Below are positions 1-9,100 of a stretch of 64,000 bases of DNA, in pieces. A program made the position numbers and the translations under genes. The DNA is from Akkermansia sp. (GTDB taxonomy: Bacteria > Verrucomicrobiota > Verrucomicrobiia > Verrucomicrobiales > Akkermansiaceae), in assembly GCA_017558555.1 (NCBI GenBank), contig JAFYUJ010000069.1, positions 35,449-99,448 on the forward strand, in the 5' to 3' direction. Numbering within the stretch: the first letter of the stretch is position 1; the number at the start of each line of letters is the position of its first letter. The notes under the pieces are model-generated. The model was given only the letters and a program-made list of their open reading frames with translations, was not told the origin of the DNA and ran no database searches.

Positions 1-666
1 GGGGAGGAATACTACGTGCAGTCCAACTTCAAGACAGAGGAGGGGGCCAATGTGCGCCCCGACGTGGTTATTCGCTTCCCGGATAACCGCTGCATTGTGG
101 TGGACTCCAAGGTTTCTCTCACCGCTTATGCGCAATACATGGCTGCCTCAAATGAGGACGAGCGCTTAGCTTGTCTGAATGCTCATGTGGCCTCTGTTCG
201 CAAGCATATCGATGAATTGGCCTCCAAGGATTATGGTGCGGTGGTGGAGGATACCATCAGCTATGTGCTGATGTTCATGCCGAATGAAGCTTCCTATATG
301 GCGGCATTGCAGGCAGCCCCCTCGCTGCCTACGGATGCCTATCGCCGCAAGATTATTCTCATCAGCCCCACCAATTTGCTCATGGCCTTGCAGCTTGCCT
401 ACAATCTTTGGCAAAAAGAGCGACAAAGCCGCAACGTGGAAGCCATCTTCTCCCGCGCTACCATGCTGTATGAGAAGCTTGTTTCTGTGCAGGACAGCTT
501 TGAGAATGTGGGCAAGGCGCTCAGCAATGCTCAGCAGAGCTATGACACGGCACTGGGGCAGTTCTGCAAGGGCCGTGGGCACTTTGCGGGGCAGGTGCAA
601 AAGCTGCTGGATATGGGGATTACCCCGCGCAAGAAATTGCGTCTGGATGATGAAGCAGAGGCTTAA
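1..666 (+). CDS. rmuC: DNA recombination protein RmuC, C-terminal part (5' end outside window)
   Basis: The frame is open from base 1 (GEEYYVQSNF...), so the GTG at 16 is an internal codon and the gene starts upstream of the window. The conserved RmuC core is visible: RPDVVIRFP followed by VDSKVSLTAYAQYM, the nuclease-like part of this family. A helical C-terminus ends in charged residues. RmuC proteins are putative DNA-processing factors linked to limiting recombination at inverted repeats; the exact activity is not settled. The stop overlaps the stop of the convergent rluD-like gene by a few bases (a shared TTAA). Family assignment is firm; start and full length cannot be seen. Confidence 0.88.
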   Translation, partial: GEEYYVQSNFKTEEGANVRPDVVIRFPDNRCIVVDSKVSLTAYAQYMAASNEDERLACLNAHVASVRKHIDELASKDYGAVVEDTISYVLMFMPNEASYMAALQAAPSLPTDAYRRKIILISPTNLLMALQLAYNLWQKERQSRNVEAIFSRATMLYEKLVSVQDSFENVGKALSNAQQSYDTALGQFCKGRGHFAGQVQKLLDMGITPRKKLRLDDEAEA

Positions 667-1607
667 GCCTGTACGGTGGGTGTCTCATCCCACTCCGGCA
701 ACTCTGTGCCGATGAGCCAGGGCGTGTATTCTGCCGGTATGGCTGATTGAATGGTCACGCGTCGGCCATCTGCCGGGTGGTTGAAAGCCAATCTCCAGGC
801 GTGCAGCATCAATCTGCCCGGGCGGGCTTTCTGCCGCTGCGGGTGCGCATAAATCGGGTCGCCAATGAGCGGATGCCCCAGATGCAGCATGTGCACACGG
901 ATTTGATGGGTGCGGCCTGTATGCAGCGTGCACATGACCAGCGAGGAGTCCGTCGCGGCATCATAGTGCAGTACCTTGTAATCGGTAATGGCAGGCTTGC
1001 CGGAGCCCGGGTTCACCACAGCCATTTTCAGGCGGTTGACCGGGTGGCGGCCAATGTTGGTAAATACCGTTCCTTCCGGCTCTTTGGGGCAGCCTTGCAC
1101 AGCGGCCAGGTAGATTTTAGCCGTGTCTCGGTTGGCAAATTGTGTGGTGAGGGATAAGTGCGCGGCATCATTCTTGGCCACAACGATACAGCCGCTGGTG
1201 TCCTTGTCCAATCGGTGGACAATGCCGGGGCGCTCCACACCGCCAATACCCGATAAATCTCCGCAATGGAACAACACCGCATTCACCAGCGTGCCATCCG
1301 GGTTCCCTGCGGCGGGGTGTACCACCATGCCGCTCTCCTTGTCGATGACGATGACATCCTTGTCCTCATACAACACGGAGATGGGGATATCTTGCGGCTG
1401 GGCTTCGGCCGGTTCCGGCTCGGGGATATTGACCTCAATGCGCATGCCGAACTCAATAGGCGTTTTCGCCTTGGTTGCTTTGCCATTTACCAGAATATCA
1501 CCCGCTTTGATGAGCGCCTGAATGCGCGCACGGGACAAATCCGGCAACTGCCCGGCCAGAAATTGGTCGAGACGGGCTCCAATGCTGTCTTCTGCGATGA
1601 TGAGCAT
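663..1607 (-). CDS. rluD: RluA/RluD-family 23S rRNA pseudouridine synthase
   Basis: A 314-residue protein with an N-terminal S4 RNA-binding domain (about residues 1-75, including SRARIQALIKAGDILVNG) and a pseudouridine synthase domain. The family signature HRLDKDTSG carries the catalytic Asp, and later HQIRVHMLHLGHPLIGD matches the RluA fold. It converts uridine to pseudouridine, probably in 23S rRNA; the exact site cannot be told from sequence, so RluD versus RluC is uncertain. It is last in an operon hprK-nif3-rluD, with 3 bp separating it from the nif3-like gene. Length is normal for RluD. Confidence 0.9.
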   Translation of the reverse strand: MLIIAEDSIGARLDQFLAGQLPDLSRARIQALIKAGDILVNGKATKAKTPIEFGMRIEVNIPEPEPAEAQPQDIPISVLYEDKDVIVIDKESGMVVHPAAGNPDGTLVNAVLFHCGDLSGIGGVERPGIVHRLDKDTSGCIVVAKNDAAHLSLTTQFANRDTAKIYLAAVQGCPKEPEGTVFTNIGRHPVNRLKMAVVNPGSGKPAITDYKVLHYDAATDSSLVMCTLHTGRTHQIRVHMLHLGHPLIGDPIYAHPQRQKARPGRLMLHAWRLAFNHPADGRRVTIQSAIPAEYTPWLIGTELPEWDETPTVQA

Positions 1608-1610
1608 GTT

Positions 1611-2369
1611 TTACATGCCGGTGGGGTTATCGATGAACACAATCGGCAGACCAAACTCCTTTGCCAGCAGCTCACCAAGAGCTTTTACGCCAAAGGTTTC
1701 CGTGGCGTAGTGTCCGGCAAAAAGAATGTTGATACCCATATCCTCTGCTGCGTTGCGCACCCAGTGGTTTTCCTCACCTGTCAGGTAGGTGCCATAGCCC
1801 TTGGCCTGCATCTGGTAGATTTCCTCACCAGCGCCACCGGAGCAGATGGCTATGCGTCCGGCAGGGGCTGTGTCATCGTGTACGATGCCGGTCACTTCGC
1901 TTTGGCACACACGGGCGTATGCTGCACGCAGTTCTCCCACGGTGCCGGGGAAGAAACCGCTCACACCAATCATGGTGCCGTGGTAATCCACCTCGGGGCG
2001 GCAGTCCTGCAAGCCCAGTGCCTTAGCCAGCCCGGCGTTGTTGCCCAGTTCCGGGTGCAAATCCAGCGGCAGATGCGCGCTGTAGATGGCCAGATTGTGC
2101 TGCAAACAACTCTCAATCTTTTTCTTGAACCACCCCGTCATCGGGCGCAGACCACACCAGTAGATACCATGGTGCAGCACCAGCAAATCTGCCCCGGCGG
2201 CAATAGCATCATCAATACTCTTCTGCGAGCCATCCACCGCAAGCGCCACTTTGGTCACTTGCCCATTATTTTCTACCTGCAAGCCGTTCACCGCCACCGA
2301 AGCATCGCGAATCTCTCCAATGCGCAGGGTGCTATCCAGTAGGGTTACAATATCGTTGAGTGCTGTCAT
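1611..2369 (-). CDS. Nif3-like dinuclear metal centre protein (YbgI/YqfO family)
   Basis: A 252-residue protein of the NIF3 family. The metal-binding pattern is visible: LLVLHHGIYW near residue 65 and, close to the C-terminus, AGHYATETFGVKALGELL, which supply the His and Glu ligands of a dinuclear metal site. Members form toroidal hexamers. The biochemical role is uncertain; GTP cyclohydrolase 1 type 2 is a common database label without firm proof. Length matches the short bacterial form without the inserted PII-like domain. It lies 5 bp after hprK and 3 bp before the pseudouridine synthase, in one operon. Confidence 0.88.
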   Translation of the reverse strand: MTALNDIVTLLDSTLRIGEIRDASVAVNGLQVENNGQVTKVALAVDGSQKSIDDAIAAGADLLVLHHGIYWCGLRPMTGWFKKKIESCLQHNLAIYSAHLPLDLHPELGNNAGLAKALGLQDCRPEVDYHGTMIGVSGFFPGTVGELRAAYARVCQSEVTGIVHDDTAPAGRIAICSGGAGEEIYQMQAKGYGTYLTGEENHWVRNAAEDMGINILFAGHYATETFGVKALGELLAKEFGLPIVFIDNPTGM

Positions 2370-2374
2370 GCTTG

Positions 2375-3349
2375 TTAAGAGTCAGTTGATTGTCTGGGGG
2401 TGCGGTTCTGAATTTCCTGGTGCAGTCGTTTGTTGAATTCACCGGCCATGTCATAGCCGCTCTCTCGCAGATATTGCCCCAGCGCCGCCACTTCCACAAG
2501 ACGCGTCATATCGCGGCCGGGTGCCACGGGCAGGCTCAGTCGCTCCACCTCCACGCCCAGGATGGTTGTGGTCTTGCGTTCCAGCCCCAGTCGCTCCATT
2601 TCTGTCATTTCACCGCTGGTCAGGTTGATGATGAGGCTGATTTTCTTCTGGCGACGGTAGGCTTTGAGCCCGAAAAGGTTGGTCACATTGATGATGCCAA
2701 TACCGCGAATTTCAATGAAACCGCGGCTCAGCGAGGGCGAGGTGGCAATCAATTCGCCGCTGATGTTGCGGATGCGCACCATGTCATCGGCCACCAGGGA
2801 GGAGCCACGCTCTACCAGACCCAGCGAGATTTCACTCTTTCCGATGCCTCCTTTGCCCGTGATAAGCACACCCACGCCGTGAACGTCCACCATACAGGCA
2901 TGCAGCGTGGTGCTGTCGGCAAACTCATGCTCCAGAATCAGCGTGGCGCGGTTCACCAGCTTCATCGTGGGCAGGGTAGAGCAGAAAACTGACACGGAAT
3001 GCGCATCTGCAATGCGAATAATATCCTCCGGTACATCCACACCATGCGCAAACACCAGACACGGTATCTCGCGGTTCATCAGCGTCTCCAGTCGCTCTAT
3101 GCGTTCCGGACCGTGCAGCGTACTCAAATAAGCCATTTCGGCAGCCCCGAAAACCTGAATGCGTTCGTGTGCAAAATACCCGAAGTACCCCGTCAGCGCC
3201 ATACCCGGTCGGTTCAAGGCGGGCTGTGTAATCTTGCGGCTCATCCCCAGCGGGCTGTTCATCAGCTGCAACTCCAGCGTGCGCCGATGATGCTCATAAA
3301 AATGCGCCACGGAGATATGATCTACTTTGCGGACGATGGGGTTCTTCAT
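2375..3349 (-). CDS. hprK: HPr kinase/phosphorylase
   Basis: A 324-residue protein. The Walker A motif GKGGIGKSE is at about residues 165-173, preceded by the conserved His of LHACMVDVHGVGVL. The HprK signature EIRGIGIINV follows. It phosphorylates or dephosphorylates HPr on Ser, linking carbon status to regulation; in Gram-negative bacteria without a full PTS it is often a sensor of a partial phosphorelay. No ptsH or ptsI is in this window. The ATG at 3349 sits 8 bp after a good -10 box, so it should head the operon with nif3 and rluD and give a nearly leaderless mRNA. Confidence 0.93.
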   Translation of the reverse strand: MKNPIVRKVDHISVAHFYEHHRRTLELQLMNSPLGMSRKITQPALNRPGMALTGYFGYFAHERIQVFGAAEMAYLSTLHGPERIERLETLMNREIPCLVFAHGVDVPEDIIRIADAHSVSVFCSTLPTMKLVNRATLILEHEFADSTTLHACMVDVHGVGVLITGKGGIGKSEISLGLVERGSSLVADDMVRIRNISGELIATSPSLSRGFIEIRGIGIINVTNLFGLKAYRRQKKISLIINLTSGEMTEMERLGLERKTTTILGVEVERLSLPVAPGRDMTRLVEVAALGQYLRESGYDMAGEFNKRLHQEIQNRTPRQSTDS

Positions 3350-3357
3350 GCGCGTTT

Positions 3358-3386
3358 ATTCTACACAGTCTCTGCGTTCCGGTCAA
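3358..3386 (-). promoter_or_regulatory. Sigma70-type promoter of hprK operon
   Basis: On the minus strand TTGACC (3386-3381), a 17-bp spacer, then TAGAAT (3363-3358). Only 8 bp separate the -10 box from the hprK ATG, which predicts a leader of about 2 nt. Confidence 0.65.
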
Positions 3387-3489
3387 GAAAATGAACAGGA
3401 AAGCAGGAAATATACCATTTCTCGCTCAAATCTGTATTTTAAGCTCGCCAGAGCAGGGTGGAACATGATACATTGCCGTAGAAATACTC

Positions 3490-4899
3490 ATGAGCGATTC
3501 TAACTATATTTATGACAATGTGAACCAGTATCTGGAACTGGGCGCAAGCATCTACAGCCCGGCCATGTACCTGGGCGTGGGCTTGCCTCCGTACTGGATG
3601 CAGGCTGCTGCCTATACTCCGGTGTCCGAGACCGCCGGCATCCTGAGCGCAGAAGATACTGAAGCCCTGGTGCGCAGCTGCACCACAGAGGAACAGCGCG
3701 CTACGCTCGAAGAACAGGGTGTTGTGGATTTCATCGCCACCGCTCCGGTGGGCAAGTATCATGCCTATATCTACAAGCAGGAGAGCGGCTATCTGCTGAT
3801 TCTCATGTGGCTGCATGTGGCTCCTTTCCTGAAGCAGGGTATTGATTGCGGCTGCTCCGATGTTCACCTGCCGTCTGCTTGCCCTCCCTCCTGGCGCCGA
3901 TATGGTTCGCTGCTCCCCATCTGGGAGGGCGCACCCGTGCTGACCAAGTATGATACCGAAGCCCTGGCCGATTCCTTCCTCAACGAAAAAGAATGGGAAC
4001 GCCTGCGCGAGAAGGGCGACGTTGACTTCGCTTATCAGAATGACCTGGGCCGCTACCGTTCCTCTGTTGTCTCCCAGCGCCTTGGCTATGATTTGTGCTT
4101 CCGCATCATCAATAGCCGTATCCTGAGCATGAAGGATATCAACCTGCCGGAAGAATACGTGGTGCCGCTCACCCGCTTTACCAACGGCCTGATTCTGGTG
4201 ACGGGTTCCGTGGGCTCCGGTAAGTCCACCACGCTCGCCTCCATCATTGATTTCATCAACGAGGACCGTCGCGACCACATCATTACGATGGAAGACCCCA
4301 TCGAAGCCATTTTTGAAACCAAGGGTTGCCAGATTAACCAGCGTGAGGTGCACAAGCACACCGAATCCTTCGGCCGTGCGCTCCGCGCCGCCCTGCGTGA
4401 AGACCCGGACGTCATCATGGTAGGTGAAATGCGCAACCTGGAGACGATTTCTCTGGCGCTCACCGCCGCAGAAACCGGTCACTTGGTGTTGGGTACCCTG
4501 CACACCGGCTCCGCCGCTCGTACCATTGACCGTATTCTTGATGCTTTCCCCGTAGAAGAACGCGAACACATCCGCATCATGGTGTCCGAATCCCTGCGTG
4601 GTGTGCTTTCCCAGCAGCTCGTGCCCAAGAAGGACGGTACCGGCCGAGTGATGGCACTGGAAATGCTCGTGAACACCGCTGCTGTGGCCAACTGCATCCG
4701 CGAAGGTAAGACTTTCATGATTCCCGGTCTCATTCAGACCGGCAAGGCCCAGGGTATGCGCCTGATGGATGACTCCCTCCAGGAGCTGTATCTGAACGGT
4801 GTCATCAGCGCAGAAGAGTGCAACACCCGCGCTACGGATAAGATGATGATGGAGAAATTCCTGGCAGATCACCCCGAGCCCGCTCCCGCACAAGCCTGA
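3490..4899 (+). CDS. PilT-like type IV pilus retraction ATPase with duplicated N-terminal domain
   Basis: A 469-residue AAA-type secretion ATPase of the PilT/PilU group. Walker A GSVGSGKSTT is at about residues 239-248. An Asp box (MEDPIEA), a Walker B region (DVIMVGEMRNLETI) and a His box (LVLGTLHTG) follow. It is about 105 residues longer than PilT because the PAS-like N-terminal domain appears twice: about 16-117 (GASIYSPAMYLGVGLPP...) and about 118-222 (GCSDVHLPSACPP...). Copy 1 is more diverged. It probably powers pilus retraction in the inner-membrane platform, together with the canonical PilT 29 bp downstream. No PilB, PilC or pilin gene is nearby. Confidence 0.88.
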   Translation: MSDSNYIYDNVNQYLELGASIYSPAMYLGVGLPPYWMQAAAYTPVSETAGILSAEDTEALVRSCTTEEQRATLEEQGVVDFIATAPVGKYHAYIYKQESGYLLILMWLHVAPFLKQGIDCGCSDVHLPSACPPSWRRYGSLLPIWEGAPVLTKYDTEALADSFLNEKEWERLREKGDVDFAYQNDLGRYRSSVVSQRLGYDLCFRIINSRILSMKDINLPEEYVVPLTRFTNGLILVTGSVGSGKSTTLASIIDFINEDRRDHIITMEDPIEAIFETKGCQINQREVHKHTESFGRALRAALREDPDVIMVGEMRNLETISLALTAAETGHLVLGTLHTGSAARTIDRILDAFPVEEREHIRIMVSESLRGVLSQQLVPKKDGTGRVMALEMLVNTAAVANCIREGKTFMIPGLIQTGKAQGMRLMDDSLQELYLNGVISAEECNTRATDKMMMEKFLADHPEPAPAQA

Positions 4900-4928
4900 T
4901 TCTACAACCTTTAACGATTTTTGACACA

Positions 4929-6023
4929 ATGGAAAACCGAATTGACAGATATTTCCGCGCTTTGGTGGAGAACGGCGGTTCCGACTTGCACTTGTCGGAA
5001 GGTATGCCCCCCAAGATGCGCGTTCATGGCGATATTGAGCCCATCGAAGATATCATCCTTACCCGCGAGGATATGGTGGAGCTCATGGAGCCCATCTGCC
5101 CGCCTAAGCTCTGGAAGGAGTTTGTGGAAGGTGGCGATGCGGACTTTGCCTATGAAATGGACGAATCTTCCCGCTTCCGCTGCAACTACATGAAGCAGCA
5201 GCGCGGCTATTGCTGCGTGTTCCGTTTGATTCCCACCAAGATTCTCACGATGGAACAGCTCAATGTGCCCGAGCAGATTAAGCGCTTTGGCGAAATGCGC
5301 TCCGGCCTCGTCCTGGTGACCGGCCCCACCGGCTCCGGTAAGTCGACAACGCTCGCTGCTCTCATCGATTATATCAATACCAACTTCTCCCGCCACATCA
5401 TCACGGTGGAAGAACCCATCGAATTCGTACACCCCTCCAAGAAGAGCATCATCACCCAGCGCGAGGTGCCCTCCAATTGCCCCACCTTCGCCGATGGCCT
5501 CCGCGCGTCCCTTCGTGAGGATACCGACATCGTGCTCGTGGGCGAAATGCGAGACCTGGAAACCATCTCTCTGGCGCTCACCGCCGCTGAGACAGGCTTG
5601 CTCGTCTTTGGTACCCTGCACACCAACAACGCCCGCAAGACCGTCGACCGTATCATCGACGTATTCCCCGCAGAGCAGCAGGCTCAGGCTCGCACCATGC
5701 TCGCAGGTTCCTTGCGCGGTGTGGTGGCTCAGTTGCTCATGAAGCGCTGCGATAAGCCCGGCCGCGTCGCTGTGAACGAAATCCTCTTCGCCACGCCTGC
5801 CGTTGCGTCCATCATCCGCGAAGGCGCTACCCAGAAGCTCGCCGACGTCATCATCGGCGGCAAGGGCATGGGCATGCAGTTCATGGACGATGCCATCTGG
5901 CAGAAGCTCCAGCAGGGCCTCGTCTCCCCGCAGGAAGCCTACATGAAGGCCATTGATAAGGCTCGCTTCAAGAACTTCCTGCCCCCCGATCAGGCCGCCC
6001 TCGCCAACGCCGGTGGCGCTTGA
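4929..6023 (+). CDS. pilT: Type IV pilus twitching motility ATPase PilT
   Basis: A 364-residue protein of canonical PilT length. The N-terminal domain starts GGSDLHLSEGMPPKMRVHG. Walker A GPTGSGKSTT is at about residues 132-141, then the Asp box EEPIEF, Walker B DIVLVGEMRDLETI and His box LVFGTLHTNN. It hydrolyses ATP as a hexamer to depolymerise type IV pili. It follows the longer PilT-like gene by 29 bp, so the two are probably cotranscribed, and ends at a strong hairpin terminator. C-rich third codon positions match the rest of the host genes and contrast with the next frame. Confidence 0.94.
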   Translation: MENRIDRYFRALVENGGSDLHLSEGMPPKMRVHGDIEPIEDIILTREDMVELMEPICPPKLWKEFVEGGDADFAYEMDESSRFRCNYMKQQRGYCCVFRLIPTKILTMEQLNVPEQIKRFGEMRSGLVLVTGPTGSGKSTTLAALIDYINTNFSRHIITVEEPIEFVHPSKKSIITQREVPSNCPTFADGLRASLREDTDIVLVGEMRDLETISLALTAAETGLLVFGTLHTNNARKTVDRIIDVFPAEQQAQARTMLAGSLRGVVAQLLMKRCDKPGRVAVNEILFATPAVASIIREGATQKLADVIIGGKGMGMQFMDDAIWQKLQQGLVSPQEAYMKAIDKARFKNFLPPDQAALANAGGA

Positions 6024-6044
6024 TGCTCCCCCTTCATTTGAATA

Positions 6045-6082
6045 AAAAGCCGCTTCTGAGTTTACCCTCGGAAGCGGCTTTT
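6045..6082 (+). terminator. Rho-independent terminator after pilT
   Basis: A 16-bp stem, AAAAGCCGCTTCTGAG / CTCGGAAGCGGCTTTT with one G-T pair, and a 6-nt loop. T and A runs on the two sides make it potentially bidirectional. It ends 23 bp before the first ATG of the giant polyvalent frame. Confidence 0.85.
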
Positions 6083-6105
6083 CTCATTGTAGCCCATGCA
6101 GCGCG

Positions 6106-9100
6106 ATGTATGTGCGGGAGACTGGGTACAGCGATGCAGAGCTTTTGAAGCGCGGGTTGCTGCGCAATGCGAGCCGAAGCAAGCGCGGGGCGTTGATTGG
6201 GCGTCATGCGCGCGAGGAGCTGTGGACGCGCTTTACGAATGGTGCCATCAAGCCGATGGATGCGGAGATTATTTGCAATCTGACGAAGAATATCAAGGAC
6301 CAGAGCCGCGTGGAGGAGATACAGCGACGCTGCTGCATGTTGCTGGCGGAGGGCAAGAGCTGGGATTTTATTGGCGGCATGGTGCAGCTGATGGCCAATA
6401 AGGAGAGTATCACGCTCAAGCAGGGGCTGCTGGACCTGGGCGCGGATTTTGAGGCTGATTTGGCGCGGGCTGCTGCGTGGATTGAGAAGAGCCTGGGTAA
6501 GATTAAGGAGAGTATTTCGCTGTTGAAGCAGGGCCGGAAGTTGAGCGGCAAGAAGCGCGAGGAGGCGGAGAGATTGGGGATTGTGACGGCGACGCAGGAG
6601 GGTGCCGAGGAGATGCTGCGCGATTTGGAGATGCTGCGCGGTAAGTATGAGATGATTGGCAGTTACCCGGATTTGGTGGCGCAAGCGCAGATGTGGGATG
6701 GCAAGACGGAGGTGGACCCGGTGGGCTTGTATTTGGAGAGGGTGCAGGCGGAGCGCGAGCAGGCAAAGGCCGAGGGCGAGCTGGATGCGGATGCTTATTT
6801 GGCGGAGCAGGCGCGCAAGGCTGCGGCGGAGGCGGTGCCGGAGCTGAGTTTCAGTATGGGAGAGGCGCTGGACGTATTTTTTGAGGGTGTTCCGGGAGAA
6901 AATGGGGTGCAAGATGTACCGGTGGAGCTGCTGATGATGCAGAAGGTAGAGCCGGCAAAGAGCGTGCGGAATGCTTGGAGGTATATGAATGAAGCCGCAA
7001 AGGGGGAGAGGGCAAAGAGAAAGCCAGTGGCTGTGGTGGATAATGGGGATGGTACTTACTCGATTGTAGATGGAAATGCTACTTCATTGTCTTTGGCTGC
7101 GCATGGTGCGCAGAAGGTGAGGGTGCAGGTGGTAGGAGAGAATGCCGGCACTCGCTTAAATAATAGTGCGTATTTGGTGCAGGATGAGACGCCGGGAGCG
7201 GATGCGGATAAGCGTTTGCGCACACATGGGCTGGACGGGTTGCATGGGGATGTAGCGATGCAACGTGCTTTTGAACAAGCAGAGGAGAATATACCGCTGC
7301 TGGAGGGACTGGTACAAGCTGCCGCTGATAATGTTGGCGGCGAGGTGATGATACGCCCAGCTAATGATGAGAACGGGCTGGCAACAAAGAAGCCAAGCAC
7401 GGCAAGAGATAAAGCAAACCGTGATTACCAGGGTGATATTTCACGCGTGGTAGATTTGATAGGTGGAACGTGTATAATGACGGCTGATGGTGATTTTGCC
7501 GATGCAATAAAGGCGATACGAAAGGCTCTGGCTACGCCGAAGTATACGGGAGCAAGTATTGCCAAGGTGAAAAAGCTTGGATTTAACACGATGGAGCCGC
7601 AGTATCGTGATGTGAAGGTGTCTGTGCGCTTTGCAAACGGAGGTATTGGGGAAATTATCCTGGTGCAGGATGTGATTAATGATGCCAAGTTTAACCGCGG
7701 CGGGCACTTGTTGTATGATGTGACGCGAGAGCTACAGCCTTATACAGGCTCAATCAAGACAGCAGAAAATGCTTTTAATGCACTTAAAGACTTGAGTGCA
7801 TTGGTGTATCAGACAGATGCTGTAGTAGACTCGGAGGCTTTTGCGCGGGCAAAATCAGTAGCTTCATCGGCATTGGAAGCTCTGAAGCCGGATTTGAAGA
7901 AATTGAGTGTTTCTTCTTTTGTGGCAACTGCCGTGAAGTCATCAGACTCTTTGCTGAAGAAAGCCAAGCCTGCTTCAGTATCTTCTGCTGCGATGCCGAG
8001 ACGTTCGTTAATCCAAAACATATCCAAGGATATGATAGGGGATAAGGAGCTGGGTGTCAACAATAATTTTTCGTTCAGCATGGGTGAGGAGCGCAATCTG
8101 GCGGCGGTGCATAGTATTCCGTTGGATACAATGTTGGAAGTAGAGAAAAAGTTAGGGGGATTGCCTAAGCCGTCCATTGCTGTTACACGCTTGGATAAGC
8201 CTTATTCCTGGGGGTATTCTGAGAGAGTGTATTTGATTGGGAAGCCTGAATTAGCCGACCCTGAGCAAGGAAACTTGGTGTACGATCGTGATGCGTGGAC
8301 AGGCAAGGGGCCTTTCTTGCTGGAAGGTGGAGATGCGTACGATTACCGGAAGAGTGAGTATTTCAATCCTACTCTGGAGGAGTTTGTGGCACGCACGATA
8401 AAGAAGAAGGGTATGGAGGAAGGTGGCAGTTTCAGAGGGCAGAGCGCAGTAGCTATTGGAACGATGGACGCGGTGAAAGCTCACCGCGAAAAGCTCTCCG
8501 ACACTGATACATCTAACGCACAAAAGGAAGAGACAGATAAAGAGTTGGACGAGCTGATAGAGGATGTGGTAAGCCTGAACAAGAAGGGGCTGAATTATGA
8601 AGAGATATCATATCTTTTAGCAAGGGTGTGCTGGCGTTCGTCGCCTATGGCGGATGGAGCACCGTCTGAAAGGGAGGTGAGCCGTGAGCAGGCTAAAAGG
8701 ATTTTGAATGAGATGGGTATCCGGGTTAAGGACATCAAAAAGCCGCTGGTGGATAAATTTGTGAAGGCGGTAACTGGGCTTAAAAATGAGATGGAAGATT
8801 ATCTGGAGTCCGTGCCGCAGCGTGCTGTAATGTTCAATGAGTTTGAATATGCCGTGATGCCGGAGTCTATGAAAGGTGCTCCCGGATTGGATGAAATGCT
8901 GGACAGAAATAACATTACGCCAATATACCACGATGGTACGGAGAAAGGCCGACGCGCGGCGCTGGCAGGGCTTGTGAATGACAGCCGGGTGAGTTTCAGC
9001 GTGGTGGGTGAGAATGCTGCCAACTGGGAGGAGATAAAGCACCTGGCGTTCCGCGGGCGCGATGATGGGAAGCTGCGCGTGGAGCTGGATGCGAGCGGGG

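Noticed and set aside
4086..5656. Long minus-strand frames opposite the two pilT genes
   Set aside because: They mirror the strong codon bias of pilT and show no domain; typical antisense shadows of GC-rich genes.
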